Assembly (NCBI GenBank): GCA_032160165.1
Contig: JAVHWA010000126.1
Span: 27,948-91,947, forward strand
Source: QHXM01 sp032160165
GTDB lineage: Bacteria; Acidobacteriota; Blastocatellia; Pyrinomonadales; Pyrinomonadaceae
Direction: 5' to 3'
Length of the DNA stretch: 64,000 nucleotides
Both the position numbers and the translations under genes were made by a program. Below the pieces are notes generated by a model that had not been told where the DNA came from, ran no database searches, and worked only from the letters and a program-made list of their open reading frames with translations. Of this stretch, positions 61,088-64,000 are shown piece after piece. Position 1 is the stretch's first letter, and each line of letters opens with the position of its first letter.

Positions 61088-63472
61088 ATGAACAATCGCA
61101 CACGCGTCTTTCCGCTGACTATAAGCCTTCTCCTCTGCGTTGCCATTCAGCGCCCATTGAGCGCAGAGCTTCGCACCTCGCATCTCCCATATGCGCGCGG
61201 CCCTGTATCGGCAGTGCCCGCGCCCGAGGATGTGCTCGGCTTCCGGCCTGGTGATGATAGAAAGCTGGCGAGCTGGGCGAGCGTGATTGAATACTTCAAG
61301 CGATTGGATGCTGCCAGCGACCGCGTCAAGTTTGAAGAGTTGGGGCGAACTACAATGGATGCCCCGCTCGTGATGGCCACCATCAGCGCTCCCGAGAATC
61401 TGAGACGGCTCAACGAGTACAAAGAGATTCAGAGGCGACTGGCTGACCCGCGAACTCTCGGTCCAAACCCTGATAGCAAGGCGCGCGCCCTGATCGCGCG
61501 TGGCAAGACAATAGTTCTCATCACCTGCGGCATACACTCCGATGAGGTCGGTTCTTATCTCTCGTCGATGCTAATCGCGCATCGCCTGGCATCGAGTGAT
61601 GATCCCGAGATCCAGGAGATACTCCGCAATACGATTGTGCTTCTGGTCCCATCGCTCAATCCCGACGGTGTAGACATCGTCAAGAACTGGTACGACCGCA
61701 CGCTGGGCACGCCTTACGAAGGAACGGACCCTCCCGTCCTCTATCACAAGTACACAGGGCACGACGACAATCGCGACTGGTACGCTTTCACTCAAAAAGA
61801 GACCCAGATCACTGTGGACAAGATTCACAACGTATGGCATCCGCAGATCGTCCACGACATTCACCAGATGGGTGCATACGGCGCGCGCATGTTTCTGCCG
61901 CCCTACATGCAGCCGGTCGAGCCAAATGTCCCAAAGAAAATCGTCGAAGGTTACACGGAACTGGGTCATGCGATCGCGGCAGACATGCGAGGAGGAGGAT
62001 TCAAAGGCATCACCTCGGATTCGATATACGACGCGTGGTCGCCCTCACGTGCTTACTCCCACTATCACGGCGGGGTGCGCATTCTTTCCGAAGTAGCCTC
62101 GTGCAAAATTGCGACGCCGATCACGGTTAAGTTCGACCAACTGCGCGACGGCAAGAATTACGACCCGCGAAAGGCGTCTGCGAACTTTCCCGACGTCTGG
62201 CCCGGCGGCGAGTGGCACTTGCGCGATATTACGAACTACATGACGACTGGCGCTTTCGCTCTTTTGAAGCACGCCGCGCAAAATCGAGAGCGTTGGCTCA
62301 CGAGGTTTTATGAGATTGGGAAGGAGGCTGTGCGGCCAAGGAAGAAGGGCGAGTTGTGGGGCTTTCGCATCGCTTCAGGATCGAGGAATGCTTACTACCT
62401 CGAAGAGATTCTTCGACGCGGTGGCGTGGAAGTACTCTACACAAAGACCGCACGTGGGGTGCCGAACGAGTCTGTAGTTCGCATGGATCGGCCATACGGC
62501 GGATTCGCTAAGGCGCTCCTCGTCTCACAGCTTTATCCCGATCAGCGGGACGCGGCTGGACATCCGATTGCACCCTATGACGTAACCGCACACACCTTGC
62601 CGCTGTTGATGGGTGTTCAGGTAGAGCAAATCCATCAACCAGTGCGTTACATGACGAGAAAGGTGAAGGGCTTCGCGTATATGTATGGGAGGCGGCCATG
62701 CGGGCCGCGCGTCGCAATCTATCAGTCGCACGTGCCGGCGAATGACCAGGGGTGGACAAACTGGGTACTTGGCGAAACCGGTACGTTCTCGCCCGAGGAG
62801 ATAATAAGACCGGAGAATATGACTGATAGAGACATCAGAGCGCACAAATTCCAGAGCCCTCATCCCTGCTCCGAAGGACCGGTGACCTACGAGGCGATAA
62901 TCATTCCCGACCAATCGCCGAAATCAATTCTTGAAGGCCATAAGAAGGGCACGATGCCTGATGAATACACCGGCGGGCTCGGCGTCGAAGGCGTGAAAGC
63001 GCTACGTGAGTTCGCCGAACAGGGCGGCACGCTCATCTTCCTCAACCGCGCCTCGGATTTCGCCATCGAGCAATTCAAGTTGCCGGTGCGCGATGTCACG
63101 GAAGGTCTGAAGCGCAGGGAATTCTATGTGCCCGGTTCGATCCTGCGCATCGAGCTGGATACATCCCATCCAATCGCTAAGGGGATGCCAAAAGAATCCA
63201 TCGCGTGGGCGGAGGAGTCGCCCGTCTTTGAAATCAAGAGCGATCCGCTGGCGTTGTCGCGCGTTCATGTCATCGCACGTTATCCTGAAAACTCGGACCC
63301 GCTGTTATCTGGCTGGCTGCTCGGCGGCGATCGAATTCGTGGCAAGGCCGCGCTCGTCGAGGTTGAGCTGGGCAAAGGCCGGATCTATCTCTTCGGCTTT
63401 CGCCCGCAGTACCGCGGCCAATCCCTTGCGACCTTTCCTCTGCTCTTCAATGCCATCGGACAAACGCGCTGA
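61088..63472 (+). CDS. Secreted M14-family zinc carboxypeptidase
   Basis: A 794-residue exported metallopeptidase with a signal peptide (LTISLLLCVAIQRPLSA). Zinc ligands: CGIHSDEVGSYLSS gives the HxxE pair near residue 152, and the third His is likely in QIVHDIHQMG near residue 258. Conserved elements LLVPSLNPDGVDIV, GHDDNRDW and YHGGVRILSEVA fit the M14 family's acidobacterial large-secreted subgroup. The C-terminal third (from about 560) is a separate beta-rich domain ending LYFGFRPQYR. Probably an extracytoplasmic protein-degrading enzyme. Confidence 0.9.
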   Translation: MNNRTRVFPLTISLLLCVAIQRPLSAELRTSHLPYARGPVSAVPAPEDVLGFRPGDDRKLASWASVIEYFKRLDAASDRVKFEELGRTTMDAPLVMATISAPENLRRLNEYKEIQRRLADPRTLGPNPDSKARALIARGKTIVLITCGIHSDEVGSYLSSMLIAHRLASSDDPEIQEILRNTIVLLVPSLNPDGVDIVKNWYDRTLGTPYEGTDPPVLYHKYTGHDDNRDWYAFTQKETQITVDKIHNVWHPQIVHDIHQMGAYGARMFLPPYMQPVEPNVPKKIVEGYTELGHAIAADMRGGGFKGITSDSIYDAWSPSRAYSHYHGGVRILSEVASCKIATPITVKFDQLRDGKNYDPRKASANFPDVWPGGEWHLRDITNYMTTGAFALLKHAAQNRERWLTRFYEIGKEAVRPRKKGELWGFRIASGSRNAYYLEEILRRGGVEVLYTKTARGVPNESVVRMDRPYGGFAKALLVSQLYPDQRDAAGHPIAPYDVTAHTLPLLMGVQVEQIHQPVRYMTRKVKGFAYMYGRRPCGPRVAIYQSHVPANDQGWTNWVLGETGTFSPEEIIRPENMTDRDIRAHKFQSPHPCSEGPVTYEAIIIPDQSPKSILEGHKKGTMPDEYTGGLGVEGVKALREFAEQGGTLIFLNRASDFAIEQFKLPVRDVTEGLKRREFYVPGSILRIELDTSHPIAKGMPKESIAWAEESPVFEIKSDPLALSRVHVIARYPENSDPLLSGWLLGGDRIRGKAALVEVELGKGRIYLFGFRPQYRGQSLATFPLLFNAIGQTR

Positions 63473-63538
63473 AGGGAAGGTCCGATCGGGCGTTCGGATC
63501 ACTACCATCAGCGTATGAACCCGTACGAAAACTCCGGG

Positions 63539-63771
63539 CTCTAACGCCAAAGGCGTTGGCAAACTCCAGCCCTGGGCAACGCCCAGGGTATGACATAAAT
63601 TGTAGATCCGCTTTTACCCTGAAAGGGTTCGCGAACCACGCTAACGAATGCCGAATCGAGGGTGCATGCGAAACTCGTCAACACTTTCAGTGTTGGAGTA
63701 TTATTCGCTCCTTCCGCCCCCAGGATTTCATCCTGGGCTGTAATTCGCGAACGCCTTTGGCGTTGTTAGAG
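63539..63771. repeat. 233-bp symmetric nested six-hairpin palindrome
   Basis: Six hairpins lie in mirror order about a centre near 63654: AACGCCAAAGGCGTT (63543-63557) with AACGCCTTTGGCGTT (63750-63764); CCCTGGGCAACGCCCAGGG (63570-63588) with CCCAGGATTTCATCCTGGG (63719-63737); ACCCTGAAAGGGT (63616-63628) with CAACACTTTCAGTGTTG (63679-63695). CTCTAAC and GTTAGAG mark its outer ends. It follows the M14 peptidase gene. Confidence 0.75.
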
Positions 63772-64000
63772 TGCGGGTTGCAGATTTCGGATTTTGGATT
63801 TCGAAATGTATAATCCGCGCCGTCAGACGCTGAATTACTTCCTCTATTATCCTGGAGTCTGACTCACGTTCTTAACAAGCATCATTCACATCTTCACGTC
63901 GTCAGTCGGGTAGTCGGCAGTCATTCTTAATCCTCGCCATTGCCTGAAGCGATCAGGCCCACCTCTTGCCGTTCGTAAACAAGAAGGACAAATCATGCAA
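63772..64000. other. Distal end of window, no gene seen
   Basis: About 230 bp with no supported coding region. ATTTCGGATTTTGGATTTCG near 63782 is reminiscent of the heptamer repeats, and GTCAGTCGGGTAGTCGGCAG near 63900 is another loose 7-bp pattern. A gene may start just beyond the edge; ATG is the last in-frame candidate at 63996. Confidence 0.4.

Noticed and set aside
63556..63813. Plus-strand frame of 85 residues near the right edge
   Set aside because: It runs through the six-hairpin palindrome and reads as repeat DNA.

Overview
The window is bacterial chromosome of moderately high GC with dense coding on both strands. I infer an Acidobacteriota member, most likely of the Blastocatellia/Pyrinomonas type. 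The inference rests on a Ser/Thr kinase carrying a TolB-like PD40 propeller and coupled to an ECF sigma factor, a large secreted protein with delta-60, Calx-beta and DUF4214 domains, a ScyD/ScyE-like protein, WG repeats, and many intergenic palindromes. No rRNA or other taxonomic marker confirms it.

Layout. 1-3.6 kb: 3' end of a non-ribosomal peptide synthetase (NRPS) cluster (A-T module end, type II thioesterase, MbtH-like protein, Sfp-type PPTase). 3.7-10.3 kb: topA, then an ECF sigma factor and Ser/Thr kinase pair, all on the minus strand. 10.5-17.7 kb: a ScyD/E-like secreted protein, a giant secreted adhesin-like protein lying between a decayed dprA 3' fragment and the intact dprA, and a selenocysteine tRNA. 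17.9-37.6 kb: a long, mostly plus-strand aromatic-catabolism island. 37.6-46.2 kb: a membrane Fe-S/cyclic-nucleotide-binding protein, a mono-haem secreted protein, a broken DUF4160 with DUF2442, and a two-component NtrC-type system. 46.7-51.5 kb: a PilZ protein and a minus-strand group (MFS, GNAT, SLOG-fold, WG repeat, CBM9-like). 52.3-63.5 kb: an HD-GYP/GGDEF protein, two small proteins of unknown function, an OPT transporter, a membrane-bound winged-helix regulator and an M14 peptidase.

The central system. The island starts with a near-consensus sigma-70 promoter overlapped downstream by a perfect 18-bp palindrome, a good operator for the TetR-type regulator encoded inside it. It contains BoxC and BoxB, three crotonase-fold enzymes, a short-chain dehydrogenase, a Rid-family protein, an acyl-CoA dehydrogenase, a CoA-thioester-type FAD monooxygenase, an old-yellow-enzyme reductase, a kynureninase-like enzyme, tryptophan 2,3-dioxygenase and a benzoate-CoA-ligase-family enzyme. 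Together these suggest a route tryptophan -> kynurenine -> anthranilate -> anthraniloyl-CoA -> ring attack as a CoA thioester -> beta-oxidation. It would combine elements of the box pathway and of the 2-aminobenzoyl-CoA pathway known from Azoarcus. BoxA, BoxD, kynurenine formamidase and a thiolase are not in the window. A two-gene TcmP/DUF5131 cassette of visibly lower GC sits between the dioxygenase and the ligase.

Non-coding structure is the other striking aspect. At least eleven intergenic spacers carry different 7-bp tandem repeats, mostly arranged as inverted arms; several end directly at the next start codon, and one appears to have been read into a regulator's 5' end. Separately, three spacers hold symmetric nested multi-hairpin palindromes (37605-37646, 46333-46465, 63539-63771) whose local hairpins pair off exactly around a common centre.
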